A stretch of 64,000 nt of DNA from Nonomuraea deserti (GTDB taxonomy: Bacteria; Actinomycetota; Actinomycetes; Streptosporangiales; Streptosporangiaceae). Below the pieces are notes generated by a model. That model had not been told where the DNA came from. It saw nothing but the letters and a program-made list of their open reading frames with translations, and did not search any database. The DNA lies in the NCBI RefSeq assembly GCF_004348685.1, contig NZ_SMKO01000009.1:1-64000 (forward strand), in the 5' to 3' direction. Both the position numbers and the translations under genes were made by a program. This document shows, in pieces, positions 25,867 to 33,517 of the stretch (position 1 is the first letter of the stretch; each line of letters starts with the position of its first letter).

Positions 25867-27164
25867 TAGGCCCGCTCCCCGTCACGGGCGCAGCGGAACC
25901 CGGTGAAGATCTGCCGGCGGATCGGGTAGTCCCAGTTCCTGAACGTGGTGCGGATCGCCGCCGGGTCGGCCGCCCACGAGCCGCCGCGCAGCACCCTGTA
26001 CTCCTGGCCGAAGAAGACCTCGCTGTACTCCCGGTACGGGAAGCTGCGGAAACCCGGGTAGCCGTCGAACCACGTGCCGGTCCACTCCCACACGTCGCCG
26101 ATCATCTGCTCGGTCCCGTACGCGCCGGCGCCGGCCGGGTAGGCGCCGAGCGGCGCGGGCCGGGCGGCGCGGTGGCCGAGGTTGGCCAGGTCGGGGGTGG
26201 GCTCGTGGTCGCCCCACGGGTATTTCCGTGCCCGGCCCGCCTCGGGGTCCCAGCCGCAGGCCTTCTCCCACTCGGCCTCGGTGGGCAGCCGCTTGCCCGC
26301 CCAGCGGGCGTAGGCGTCGGCCTCGTACCAGGACACGTGCTGCACCGGCTCGTCCATCGGCACGGGCTCGGTGCGGCCGAAGCGGGTGCGGTGCCAGGCG
26401 CCGCCGTCCTTGGTCCAGAACAGCGGGGCGAAGACGCCGATCCGCTGCCGCCACTCCCAGCCTTCCCGGGTCCACCAGCGGGGGTCGTGGTAGCCGCCGT
26501 CCTCGATGAACGCGGCGTAGGCGCCGTTGCCGACGGGCAGCCGGTCGATCCAGTAGCCGGGCAGGTCGACGCGGTGGGCGGGGCGCTCGTTGTCGTAGGC
26601 CCACGGCTGGCTGTCGGTGCCCATGAGGAAGGGGCCGGCGGGCACCAACACCTCGTCCCGTCCGGCGTTGCGGGCCGGCGGCAGGTGCCCGTCGCGTACC
26701 AGGCCGGGCTCCTTCGACAGCTGCAGCGTGGCCAGCATGGTCTCGTCGTGCTGGTGCTCGTGCTGGATGACCAGGCCGAAGACGAAACCGTCGCGGCGCA
26801 GCGGCGCGGGATCGTCGAAGTCGACGGCGTCCAGGACGTCGAGGACGCGGCCGCGCACGCCCTCGATGTAGCGGCGGGCCTCCGCCGGTCCGAGGATGGG
26901 CAGGCTGGGGCGATCCTTGCGCGGGGTCTTGAAGGCGTCGTAGATGTCGTCGATCTCGGGCCTGAGCGGTGTGATGCCGCCGGCCTCGCGCAGCACCCAC
27001 AACTCCTCGTAGTTGCCGACGTGCGCGAGGTCCCACACCAGGGGCGACATCAGCGGTGAATGCTGGCGTACGAGCAGGTCGTCGTCCGCCTCCGTGTAGG
27101 TCAGGGACCGGCTGCGCACCGCGAGCAGATCGTTCGCGATGCGTTCCTTGAAGTCGCTCGTCAA
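25866..27164 (-). CDS. egtB: Hercynine oxygenase EgtB
   Basis: EgtB is the non-haem iron enzyme that joins gamma-glutamylcysteine to hercynine with O2 to give the sulfoxide. The N-terminal DinB-like helical domain has the iron ligands in WDLAHVGNYEE and IQHEHQHDETM. The C-terminal formylglycine-generating-enzyme-like domain shows HVSWYEADAYARWAGKRLPT, GDVWEWT and RVLRGGSW. The start is a TTG at 27164, supported by GGAG six bases upstream and by family alignment at TSDFKERI; no ATG or GTG lies nearby in frame. This gives 432 residues, the usual length. Confidence 0.94.
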   Translation of the reverse strand: MTSDFKERIANDLLAVRSRSLTYTEADDDLLVRQHSPLMSPLVWDLAHVGNYEELWVLREAGGITPLRPEIDDIYDAFKTPRKDRPSLPILGPAEARRYIEGVRGRVLDVLDAVDFDDPAPLRRDGFVFGLVIQHEHQHDETMLATLQLSKEPGLVRDGHLPPARNAGRDEVLVPAGPFLMGTDSQPWAYDNERPAHRVDLPGYWIDRLPVGNGAYAAFIEDGGYHDPRWWTREGWEWRQRIGVFAPLFWTKDGGAWHRTRFGRTEPVPMDEPVQHVSWYEADAYARWAGKRLPTEAEWEKACGWDPEAGRARKYPWGDHEPTPDLANLGHRAARPAPLGAYPAGAGAYGTEQMIGDVWEWTGTWFDGYPGFRSFPYREYSEVFFGQEYRVLRGGSWAADPAAIRTTFRNWDYPIRRQIFTGFRCARDGERA

Positions 27165-27211
27165 GGCTGCTCCTTCGTCAGAGACCCTCGGCTTCGGCCG
27201 TGGGGAGTAGG

Positions 27212-28474
27212 TCAACTTTGTGCCTCTTCGGTCAGCCAGGCCGGCAGCCGCCGCCCCGGTTGTCTCACCAGGTCCATCAGGTCGGCCGCCGGGGAGCGGC
27301 CGGTCGTCACGTACCGGTCGGCGAACGCCGCCACCGCGCCGATCAGGGCGGGGGTGGCGCCCAGGCGGGGCAGCGCCTCGAGGGCGGCGCGGAAGCAGGC
27401 GTCCGCGGCGCGGGCGAGCCGGGGGTCGGACAGGCCGCGGCGCGCGGCCGCCGCCCAGGTCGCGCGCTCCGGCCCGGACCCTTGCCGCCACCGGGGTCCC
27501 AGGCAGGACTCGACGGCGGCGAGCGCGGCGTCGGCGGCGCGGTCGTCGCTGATCAGGGCGTGGGTGACGGCCACGCACACCGGCCAGTCCGCCGGACGCT
27601 GGGCGTCCAGGAAGCGGAGCTCCAGCCAGCCCCGGGGCCGCACGGGCGGGAACACCGTGGTGGCGTGGTAGGCCAGGTCCTCGGCGGTGGGCGGGCGCTC
27701 GCGCGAGCCCAGCCAGTCGCGGAAGGTCGAGCCGTCGCGGACGGTGCGGCAGCGTTCCTCGCCCTCCCGCACCAGCATGACGCGGGCGTCGAGCAGGTAG
27801 CGGGCCCAATCGTCCGCTGGGTCGGCGGACGCGGGTACGGGCGCCGTCCTGGTGGGGTCGAGGTGCTCCCACACGGCCTGGCGGCCCGACATCCATCCGC
27901 ACGGCCGGCCCCGGCTCAGCGGCGAGTTGGCGAAGGCCGCGGTCAGCACCGGGCCGAGCAGGTGCGCCCGCTCCCACCGCGTCCGGGGTTGCTCCCCCAG
28001 GTCCAGGTTGACCTGGATGGACGCCGTGCAGCACATCATCAGCGCCCCGTACGGCCGGCCGAGGAACTCCGCCATCGCGTCGTACCGCGGCTGCTGTAAC
28101 TGCCGTACCGCCGGGCGCATCGGGTCGAGGCCCACGCCCGCCAGCACCATGCCGTCGCGCGCCAGGGCCCGGCGGGCGGCGGCCACGTCGGCGGTGAGGC
28201 CGTCGATCGCGCCGGTCAGCGAGCCGGCCGGGCCGGACAGCTCCAGCTGGCCGCCCGGTTCGAAGGTGACCCGGCTCCCGCCGGGCAGTGGCGGCAACGC
28301 CCGCTCGACCCTGTCCATGGGGACGTGGCGGGTGGCCGACGTGCGGTCGAAGACGAGGAACTCCAGCTCCACGCCCACCCGGTCGTCACCGGTGGAGCGG
28401 AAGCACCGGTGCGCGTAGTCCCCGACCTCCGAGGCGTCTCTGAGCGGCGAGCCCTCGGCCGTGAGCCCGATCAT
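27212..28474 (-). CDS. egtA: Glutamate-cysteine ligase EgtA
   Basis: EgtA makes gamma-glutamylcysteine from glutamate, cysteine and ATP, supplying the sulfur donor for EgtB. The protein shows the GCS2-type features RVGVELEFLVFD, FEPGGQLELSGP, MMCCTASIQVNLDLG and GWLELRFLDAQRP. The ATG at 28474 is chosen because GAGGG lies at good distance upstream; a GTG at 28495 would add seven residues. It is the first egt gene, and a perfect 14-bp palindrome lies 24 bases upstream. Confidence 0.94.
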   Translation of the reverse strand: MIGLTAEGSPLRDASEVGDYAHRCFRSTGDDRVGVELEFLVFDRTSATRHVPMDRVERALPPLPGGSRVTFEPGGQLELSGPAGSLTGAIDGLTADVAAARRALARDGMVLAGVGLDPMRPAVRQLQQPRYDAMAEFLGRPYGALMMCCTASIQVNLDLGEQPRTRWERAHLLGPVLTAAFANSPLSRGRPCGWMSGRQAVWEHLDPTRTAPVPASADPADDWARYLLDARVMLVREGEERCRTVRDGSTFRDWLGSRERPPTAEDLAYHATTVFPPVRPRGWLELRFLDAQRPADWPVCVAVTHALISDDRAADAALAAVESCLGPRWRQGSGPERATWAAAARRGLSDPRLARAADACFRAALEALPRLGATPALIGAVAAFADRYVTTGRSPAADLMDLVRQPGRRLPAWLTEEAQS

Positions 28475-28497
28475 CGTCTTGCCCTCGCGTGGCACAT

Positions 28498-28511
28498 GGC
28501 TCTATAGAGCC
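28498..28511. promoter_or_regulatory. Perfect 14-bp palindrome upstream of egtA
   Basis: GGCTCTATAGAGCC reads the same on both strands and lies 24 bases ahead of the egtA ATG, in the short gap after the anti-sigma gene. The TATAGA core could also serve as a -10. It is a good operator candidate for egt control; the protein that would bind is unknown. Confidence 0.45.
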
Positions 28512-28541
28512 GCCAGCCGCGCGAGCGTTACGGGGGAATTG

Positions 28542-28781
28542 TCAGGATTGTCGCCGCTGCTTGAAGGCGGACATCAGCCGCTCCCGCGTGCGGTCCGTCA
28601 ACTTCTCCGGAGGCTGGTCGCCGACCGCCCGGATGGTGACGCGGAACTGGTGGACGTAGCGCCGGCAGTCGTCACAGCAGGCCGCGTGGGTCTCGAACCC
28701 GGCGCGGTCGGGCGGGTCGAGGGCGTCGTCGAGGTAAGCGGTAATGGATTCCACCAGTTCGCCGCACGTGAACCGCTTCAC
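28542..28781 (-). CDS. Zinc-binding anti-sigma factor (ZAS type)
   Basis: A 79-residue cytoplasmic protein with the zinc anti-sigma motif His-x3-Cys-x2-Cys (HAACCDDC) and an additional Cys in RFTCGELVE. Such proteins hold an ECF sigma factor until oxidation or another signal releases zinc. The only suitable start is the GTG at 28781, with GGTAAGG upstream; the frame is open further 5' but overlaps the sigma gene without start codons. It directly follows the ECF sigma gene, which is almost certainly its partner. Confidence 0.82.
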   Translation of the reverse strand: MKRFTCGELVESITAYLDDALDPPDRAGFETHAACCDDCRRYVHQFRVTIRAVGDQPPEKLTDRTRERLMSAFKQRRQS

Positions 28782-28822
28782 GACGTTAACCGCCTTACCT
28801 TCCGCGTATTGAACCGTTTCAC

Positions 28823-29473
28823 CTATTCTGGCTGCTTCACCGACTCGAAGTAACTCTCCAACAGATCGCGGACCGCCGCACGGGCTCGATGCAGCAGCAC
28901 CCGCTGGTTGACGGCGGAGATCTCCAGGATCTCGCACACCTCCTCGGAGGTGCATCCCTCGACGTCGCGCAGCGTGATCACGATGCGCTGCCGCGGGGGC
29001 AACGTCGCCAGCGCCTCGCCGATCAGGCCCCGCACCTCCGCGGCGAGCGCCTGCCCTTCAGGCGTCGGCCAGGCCGCGGGTGCCTCCTTCCAGCTTGCCG
29101 GCAGGGCCGCGTCGATCCCGTCGAACCGGGCGGGATCGACGGCCGGGCCGGCGTCCCGCTCGAAGGCGCTCCACGGCAGTGTACGGCTCTCCCGCACGCT
29201 GCGCTTCTTCGCCGTGTTCACGAGGATGCGGTAGACCCAGGTCTTCACGGACGAGCGCCCCTCGAAACCGTCGATGGCGCCGATCACCGCCAGCCACGTG
29301 TCCTGCACGACCTCTTCCGCGGAGTCGTCGGTGGAGACGTACGAGCGGGCCACCCGCAGCATGCCCCGCGCCCAGGTGTCGAGCAGCGTCGCGAACATCT
29401 CCTCGTCGCCCGCCCGAAGAGCGGAGACGACGACGTCATCCGGGGGCAGCCCGCTGCCCGCGAGGGACCCCAC
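28823..29473 (-). CDS. ECF-type RNA polymerase sigma factor
   Basis: A 216-residue ECF sigma factor. Region 2 is at about residues 25-95 (LLDTWARGMLRVARSYV, DSAEEVVQDTWLAVIG, FEGRSSVKTWVYRILVNTAKK). Region 4 is at about 145-205 (LPPRQRIVITLRDVEGCTSEEVCEIL, then ISAVNQRVLLHRARAAVRDLL). The GTG start has GGGGAGGAAG seven bases upstream. It forms an operon with the zinc anti-sigma factor downstream, and egtA follows on the same strand. A redox-controlled regulon including ergothioneine synthesis is plausible but inferred. Confidence 0.92.
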   Translation of the reverse strand: MGSLAGSGLPPDDVVVSALRAGDEEMFATLLDTWARGMLRVARSYVSTDDSAEEVVQDTWLAVIGAIDGFEGRSSVKTWVYRILVNTAKKRSVRESRTLPWSAFERDAGPAVDPARFDGIDAALPASWKEAPAAWPTPEGQALAAEVRGLIGEALATLPPRQRIVITLRDVEGCTSEEVCEILEISAVNQRVLLHRARAAVRDLLESYFESVKQPE

Positions 29474-29763
29474 GATCGCTTCCTCCCCGTAGCGTTGGGG
29501 ACATCATCACATCCCGCCGTCCACCGCTTCCACCGCACCGCTTCCATCGGGGCCGCCTCCGCTCTCGGGCTGTGCATGGCGCGATCGGAAGTCATCGTGA
29601 ACGGCCGCTACGACATACCCGTTTTCCACCTGTGATCACAGATCATGACCCTTCCTTTGCCCGGCCGCCGGGGAGGCCGGGCAGGCGGGGCAGCACGCCA
29701 GGCGAGGGAGCGCGCCAGGCGAGGGAGCGCGCCAGGCTGGACGCGCTCGCGCCGGCACGCGGG
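29474..29763. other. 290-base gap with a perfect palindrome and a tandem repeat
   Basis: No gene is supported here. It holds the sigma-factor upstream region, a 12-bp perfect palindrome CTGTGATCACAG (29630-29641), a GC-rich stretch, and 17-base tandem copies CGCCAGGCGAGGGAGCG at 29696-29712 and 29713-29729 with a partial third to 29737. The GH127 gene stops directly after it. Confidence 0.7.
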
Positions 29764-31671
29764 TCAGGCCCGGTGCATGGGCGTCCAGACCGTCATCGGC
29801 CCGGCCCCGCGGTTGGCCCACGCGTAGTACGGGACGAACGTGAGATCGGCCGGGCCCGCGTGCTCCGGGTCCTGGGGGGCGACGGCGGTGCGGTAGGGAA
29901 AACCGCCGTCGTCCTCCCGGTGCACGTGGACCCGGCCGCGCGCGGTGACCGGCACCACGTCGGCGGGCAGGCCGGCGACCGCGCTCGCGTCGCGGAGGTC
30001 CGCCGCGGCCAGGCACAGGTCGTCGACGATCACCCCCGGGTGGTCGGCCTGCTCCAGGCAGTAGACCAGCGGCCCGCGCTCGACCGCGACCTGGCCGCGG
30101 GCGACGTCGAGCCGGGGCACGGCGGCCGTCAGCCTGGGGCGGATCGCGAGGTCCAGCACCACCCGGTCGCCCGGCCGCCACGTCCTGCGCACGCGGTGGT
30201 AGCCGCCCGGCTCGGCCGGCCGCCCGTCGATGCCGGCCGCCTCGACACCGGCCGCGTCGGCCCAGGCGGGGATGCGGGCCGACAGCGTCCACGGGTGGTC
30301 GGGGGTCTCCTTGACCACGATCTCGACGCGGCCGGTCCACGGGTAGCCGGTCTCCACCTCCAGCAGCACGCCGCCGGCGCGCACGGTGCCGGGCGCGTAC
30401 AGGTGGAGCTGGACGCCGTCGCCGTCGCGGGTGGCCAGGTAGTGGTCGAGGGAGGAGAACAGGCGCATCACGTTCGGCGGGCAGCAGGCGGTGCCGTACC
30501 AGCCCTGCCGGCCCCGCGCGGGGGCGCGCAGGTCGTCGGGGTCCGCGCCCGCGCGCACGCGCAGCGCGTTGACGTAGAAGAAGTGCTCGCCGTCGAGCGA
30601 GACGCCGGGCAGCACGGCGTTGTAGAGGGTGCGCTCGATCAGGTCGGCGAACGCGGCGTCGCCGGTCGCCAGCAACATCCGCCACGACCACTGGATGCTG
30701 CCGATCGCCGCGCAGGTCTCGCAGTACGCGGTGTCGGGCGCCAGCTCGTGGTGGCCGCCGAACGCCTCGCCGTACCAGTTGGAGCCGAGACCGCCGGTCA
30801 GGTAGGTCTTGGTGGCCACCATGTCGCGCCACTGCCGGTCGAGGGCGGCGAGCAGGTCGAGGTCGGAGGTCTCGACGGCGACGTCGGTCGCTCCCGCGGC
30901 GAGATACATCGCGCGCACGGCGTGCCCCTCGACCGTGGTGGCCTCGGCGACCGGCACGCGGTCCTGCCGGTAGCCGGGGCCGTGGTGGCCCTTGAGCTGG
31001 ATGAGCGAGCGGCCCCTCGCGGCCACCTGGCGGGCGGCGAGATCGAGGTACGCGGGCGCGCCGGTCTCGCGGTGCAGCTCGGCCAGGCCCATCTCGACCT
31101 CGGGGTGACCGTCGAGCGCGTCCCCGGGGAGGTCCTTGGCCAGGTGGTCGGCGAAGCGGGCGGCGACCCGCAGCAACGTCTCGTCGCCGGTGGCGCGGCG
31201 GCCCGCGACGGCGGCCTGCATGAGGTGGCCCGCGCAGTAGAGCTCATGGCTGGAGGCCAGGTCGGAGTAACGTCGCCGGCCGGTGAGCTGGGTGTGCGTG
31301 TGGAGGTAGCCGTCGGCGCACTGCGCGGCGGCGACCAGCTCCGACGCCTCCGCGTACGACCGGGCGAGGCCGTCGTCCTCGCGCCTCCCCCGCTCCCAGG
31401 CCAGCGCCTCCAGCCACTTGTAGACGTCGGAGTCGGCGAAGACCTTCCCCCGGTGTTCGGCGGGGTGTTCCCCTCCGGCGCCGCGGGCGGCGTGCCGCAG
31501 GTTGTCGAAGGCGCCGGAGTCGCGCACCCGCTCGCCGCCGAGCGGGATGGTCACCGCGCGGTTGACCCGCTGCCGCGCCCCCCAGAACCCGTCCTGGAGG
31601 CGGGCTCCCGTCACGGGCCGCAGGGTCACCGCCGCACCAGCACCTGGCCGCACCACCGGATCAACGCTCAT
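29764..31671 (-). CDS. GH127 beta-L-arabinofuranosidase
   Basis: This 635-residue enzyme should release terminal beta-L-arabinofuranose, found in plant arabinooligosaccharides and rhamnogalacturonan II. GH127 uses a cysteine nucleophile bound to zinc. All key residues are in register with the family: acid/base Glu302 (WYGEAFGG), zinc ligands Glu318 and Cys320 (YCETC), and Cys396-Cys397 (GTACCPPN), where Cys396 would be the nucleophile. The ATG at 31671 is preceded by GAGGGAGGA. There is no signal peptide, so it acts on imported sugars. It is transcribed away from the GH127-like gene at 31811. Confidence 0.93.
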   Translation of the reverse strand: MSVDPVVRPGAGAAVTLRPVTGARLQDGFWGARQRVNRAVTIPLGGERVRDSGAFDNLRHAARGAGGEHPAEHRGKVFADSDVYKWLEALAWERGRREDDGLARSYAEASELVAAAQCADGYLHTHTQLTGRRRYSDLASSHELYCAGHLMQAAVAGRRATGDETLLRVAARFADHLAKDLPGDALDGHPEVEMGLAELHRETGAPAYLDLAARQVAARGRSLIQLKGHHGPGYRQDRVPVAEATTVEGHAVRAMYLAAGATDVAVETSDLDLLAALDRQWRDMVATKTYLTGGLGSNWYGEAFGGHHELAPDTAYCETCAAIGSIQWSWRMLLATGDAAFADLIERTLYNAVLPGVSLDGEHFFYVNALRVRAGADPDDLRAPARGRQGWYGTACCPPNVMRLFSSLDHYLATRDGDGVQLHLYAPGTVRAGGVLLEVETGYPWTGRVEIVVKETPDHPWTLSARIPAWADAAGVEAAGIDGRPAEPGGYHRVRRTWRPGDRVVLDLAIRPRLTAAVPRLDVARGQVAVERGPLVYCLEQADHPGVIVDDLCLAAADLRDASAVAGLPADVVPVTARGRVHVHREDDGGFPYRTAVAPQDPEHAGPADLTFVPYYAWANRGAGPMTVWTPMHRA

Positions 31672-31712
31672 GCCACCATCCTCCCTCACCGTTACATATA
31701 CAACAAGATACG

Positions 31713-31795
31713 AATATCTATGCACACCTTGACGCGAGTCAACCGGCGAAGCAGGCTGAATGTGACATCTATGCACAGTTGAATATTTATGTGCG
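31713..31795. promoter_or_regulatory. Operator candidates between the divergent GH127 genes
   Basis: This AT-rich gap holds the 14-bp inverted repeat TTGAC-N4-GTCAA (31729-31742), an 11-bp direct repeat ATCTATGCACA (31716-31726 and 31767-31777), and a related third copy AATATTTATGTGCG (31782-31795). Repeats of this kind between divergent catabolic genes usually mark regulator binding. Confidence 0.5.
31715..31742 (-). promoter_or_regulatory. Promoter candidate of the GH127 gene with overlapping palindrome
   Basis: On the minus strand TTGACT (31737-31742) and TAGATA (31715-31720) are 16 bases apart. The -35 lies inside the inverted repeat TTGAC-N4-GTCAA (31729-31742), so a protein bound there would block the promoter. 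Confidence 0.45.
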
Positions 31796-31810
31796 ACGAA
31801 GGGATGGCCC

Positions 31811-33517
31811 ATGCCAGAGATCCCCGACACCGTGCTGCTCGAAGAGCGGGCCGAGCTGGCGATGAACGCGGTGGCCGGACTGCCCGACGCGGACATGGAC
31901 GGCATTCCGTACTTCAGCGCCGACCTGCTCGCCCGGCCCGCGGCACTGCGGCACGGCGACTGGGACTACGGCTCCAGCCACGGCCGGCTGCTCGACGCGT
32001 GCCTGCTCGCCCGGCACATGACGGGCAAGGACACCTGGCGGGAGGTCGAGGACGGCTTCAGGCGGCGGCTGACGAGCTTCTTCGGCCCCGACGGGCTGAG
32101 CTATCGGCGGGCCCGCCCCGACGCCGGCTGGGCCCCGAACGCCAACCTCATCGACCAGCGTGCCGTGCTCCTGTCGCTCACCACGTGGTACGTGTCCGAC
32201 GGCGACCCCAAGGCCAGGGAACTGGCCGACCGGCACGTGGCCGCGCTCAAGCGGATCGCGATCAAGGAGCGGGACGTCTGGTTCTACCCCGCCTCCGAGT
32301 ACACCCCCGACGGCTGGCCGTCCCCGAACGCCATCGCGCTGCACCTGGCCCCCGACCCGGCGTCGTTCAGCGGCCGGCTGATCATGCCACTGCTCCGCTA
32401 CCACCAGGCGACCGGCAACGAGGACGCGCTGGAGCTGTGCGGCTGGTTCGCCCGGCTGATCGTGCACAAGAGCGGCGTCTACCACGAGGACGGCAGCTTC
32501 AACGCGGCCCGCGCCTACCGCAGCGGCCACTTCCACACCCGCCTCGGCACCCTCGAAGGGCTGGCACGCTACGCCCGCCACACCGGCGACCACGAGCTGA
32601 CCGCGTTCGTACGCCGCTCCTACGACTGGGCGCTCACCCAGGCCACCCGGTTCGGCTGGACGCCCGGCGACCTCGAAGGCCAGCGCTACGAGCACGAGAG
32701 CTGCTCCCTGGTCGACCTGATCGGCACCGGCGTCACGCTCGCCCGGTCCGGGCACACCGGCTACTGGGGCGTGGTGGAGCGGTTCCTGCGCAACCACCTC
32801 GTCGAGTCCCAGCTGCTCGACCTGGGCTGGGTCGAGTCGGCCCCCGACACCTCGGGCGACGAGCCCGGCTGGGTGACGCATGTGCGGGTGGGCGAGCGGG
32901 TGCGCGGCGCCTTCGCCGGGTACGGCGCGCCCAACGACTACGTCTGCGACATCGAGCTGGGCCGCGGGCACACCGCCGACGTGCAGGCGTGCTGCGTCGG
33001 CTCCGGCCTGCGCGGGCTGTTCTGGGGGTGGAACTCCATCGTCACCGGCGACGACCGTGACGTGCGGGTCAACCTGCTGCTCACCCGGGCCACCGAGCGG
33101 GTCACCGTGCTCAGCCACCTCCCCCACGAGGGCCGCGTCGACCTCGACGTGCACCAGGACCTGCGCGAGCTGCGGATGCGGGTGCCCGAATGGGCCGGGT
33201 ACGCCAAGGTGCGCGTGACCCGCGACGGCGACGGGTTCGGCGGGACCGAGACGGGGGCGTGGGCGCCCGACGGCTACCTGTCCGTCCGCGCGCCCAGGCG
33301 GGGCGAGCGCGTCACCGTCACGTTCCCCGTGCCCGAGTCGACGAGCACGGAGGTCGCGTCCGGCCGGGAGTTCCAGGTGCGCTGGCGCGGCGACGACGTG
33401 ATCGGCATCAGCCCCGAGGGCACCGCCCGGCCGATGTACAGCGGGCGCAAGATCCACCCCACCGCGCCACGGCGCCACTACACGCTGGCCCGGCCGGCCA
33501 CGGAATGGGCCTGGTGA
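31811..33517 (+). CDS. Remote GH127-like protein with conserved metal/cysteine signature
   Basis: A 568-residue cytoplasmic protein with a helical toroid followed by beta domains. Ordinary similarity to its divergent GH127 neighbour is low, but the metal site is recognisable: Glu296-Ser-Cys298 (YEHESC) matches the Glu-x-Cys zinc ligands, followed by the same TG-x-Y/D-x-x-ER-x-L-x-N pattern, and Cys394-Cys395 (QACCVGSG) matches the nucleophile pair. Glu289 (GDLEGQ) is a candidate acid/base, much closer to the zinc ligands than usual. It is probably a glycosidase acting on a furanose or similar sugar; specificity is unknown. Start ATG has AAGGG upstream. It is coupled to the GH78 gene downstream. 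Confidence 0.75.
   Translation: MPEIPDTVLLEERAELAMNAVAGLPDADMDGIPYFSADLLARPAALRHGDWDYGSSHGRLLDACLLARHMTGKDTWREVEDGFRRRLTSFFGPDGLSYRRARPDAGWAPNANLIDQRAVLLSLTTWYVSDGDPKARELADRHVAALKRIAIKERDVWFYPASEYTPDGWPSPNAIALHLAPDPASFSGRLIMPLLRYHQATGNEDALELCGWFARLIVHKSGVYHEDGSFNAARAYRSGHFHTRLGTLEGLARYARHTGDHELTAFVRRSYDWALTQATRFGWTPGDLEGQRYEHESCSLVDLIGTGVTLARSGHTGYWGVVERFLRNHLVESQLLDLGWVESAPDTSGDEPGWVTHVRVGERVRGAFAGYGAPNDYVCDIELGRGHTADVQACCVGSGLRGLFWGWNSIVTGDDRDVRVNLLLTRATERVTVLSHLPHEGRVDLDVHQDLRELRMRVPEWAGYAKVRVTRDGDGFGGTETGAWAPDGYLSVRAPRRGERVTVTFPVPESTSTEVASGREFQVRWRGDDVIGISPEGTARPMYSGRKIHPTAPRRHYTLARPATEWAW

Noticed and set aside
28782..28955. Upstream extension of the anti-sigma gene
   Set aside because: This part lies inside the sigma-factor gene, has no suitable start with a ribosome site and does not resemble anti-sigma proteins.
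29630..29641. CTGTGATCACAG as a CRP-type site
   Set aside because: The TGTGA and TCACA halves touch without the usual six-base spacer, and no promoter lies next to it. It is kept only as a palindrome in the gap description.
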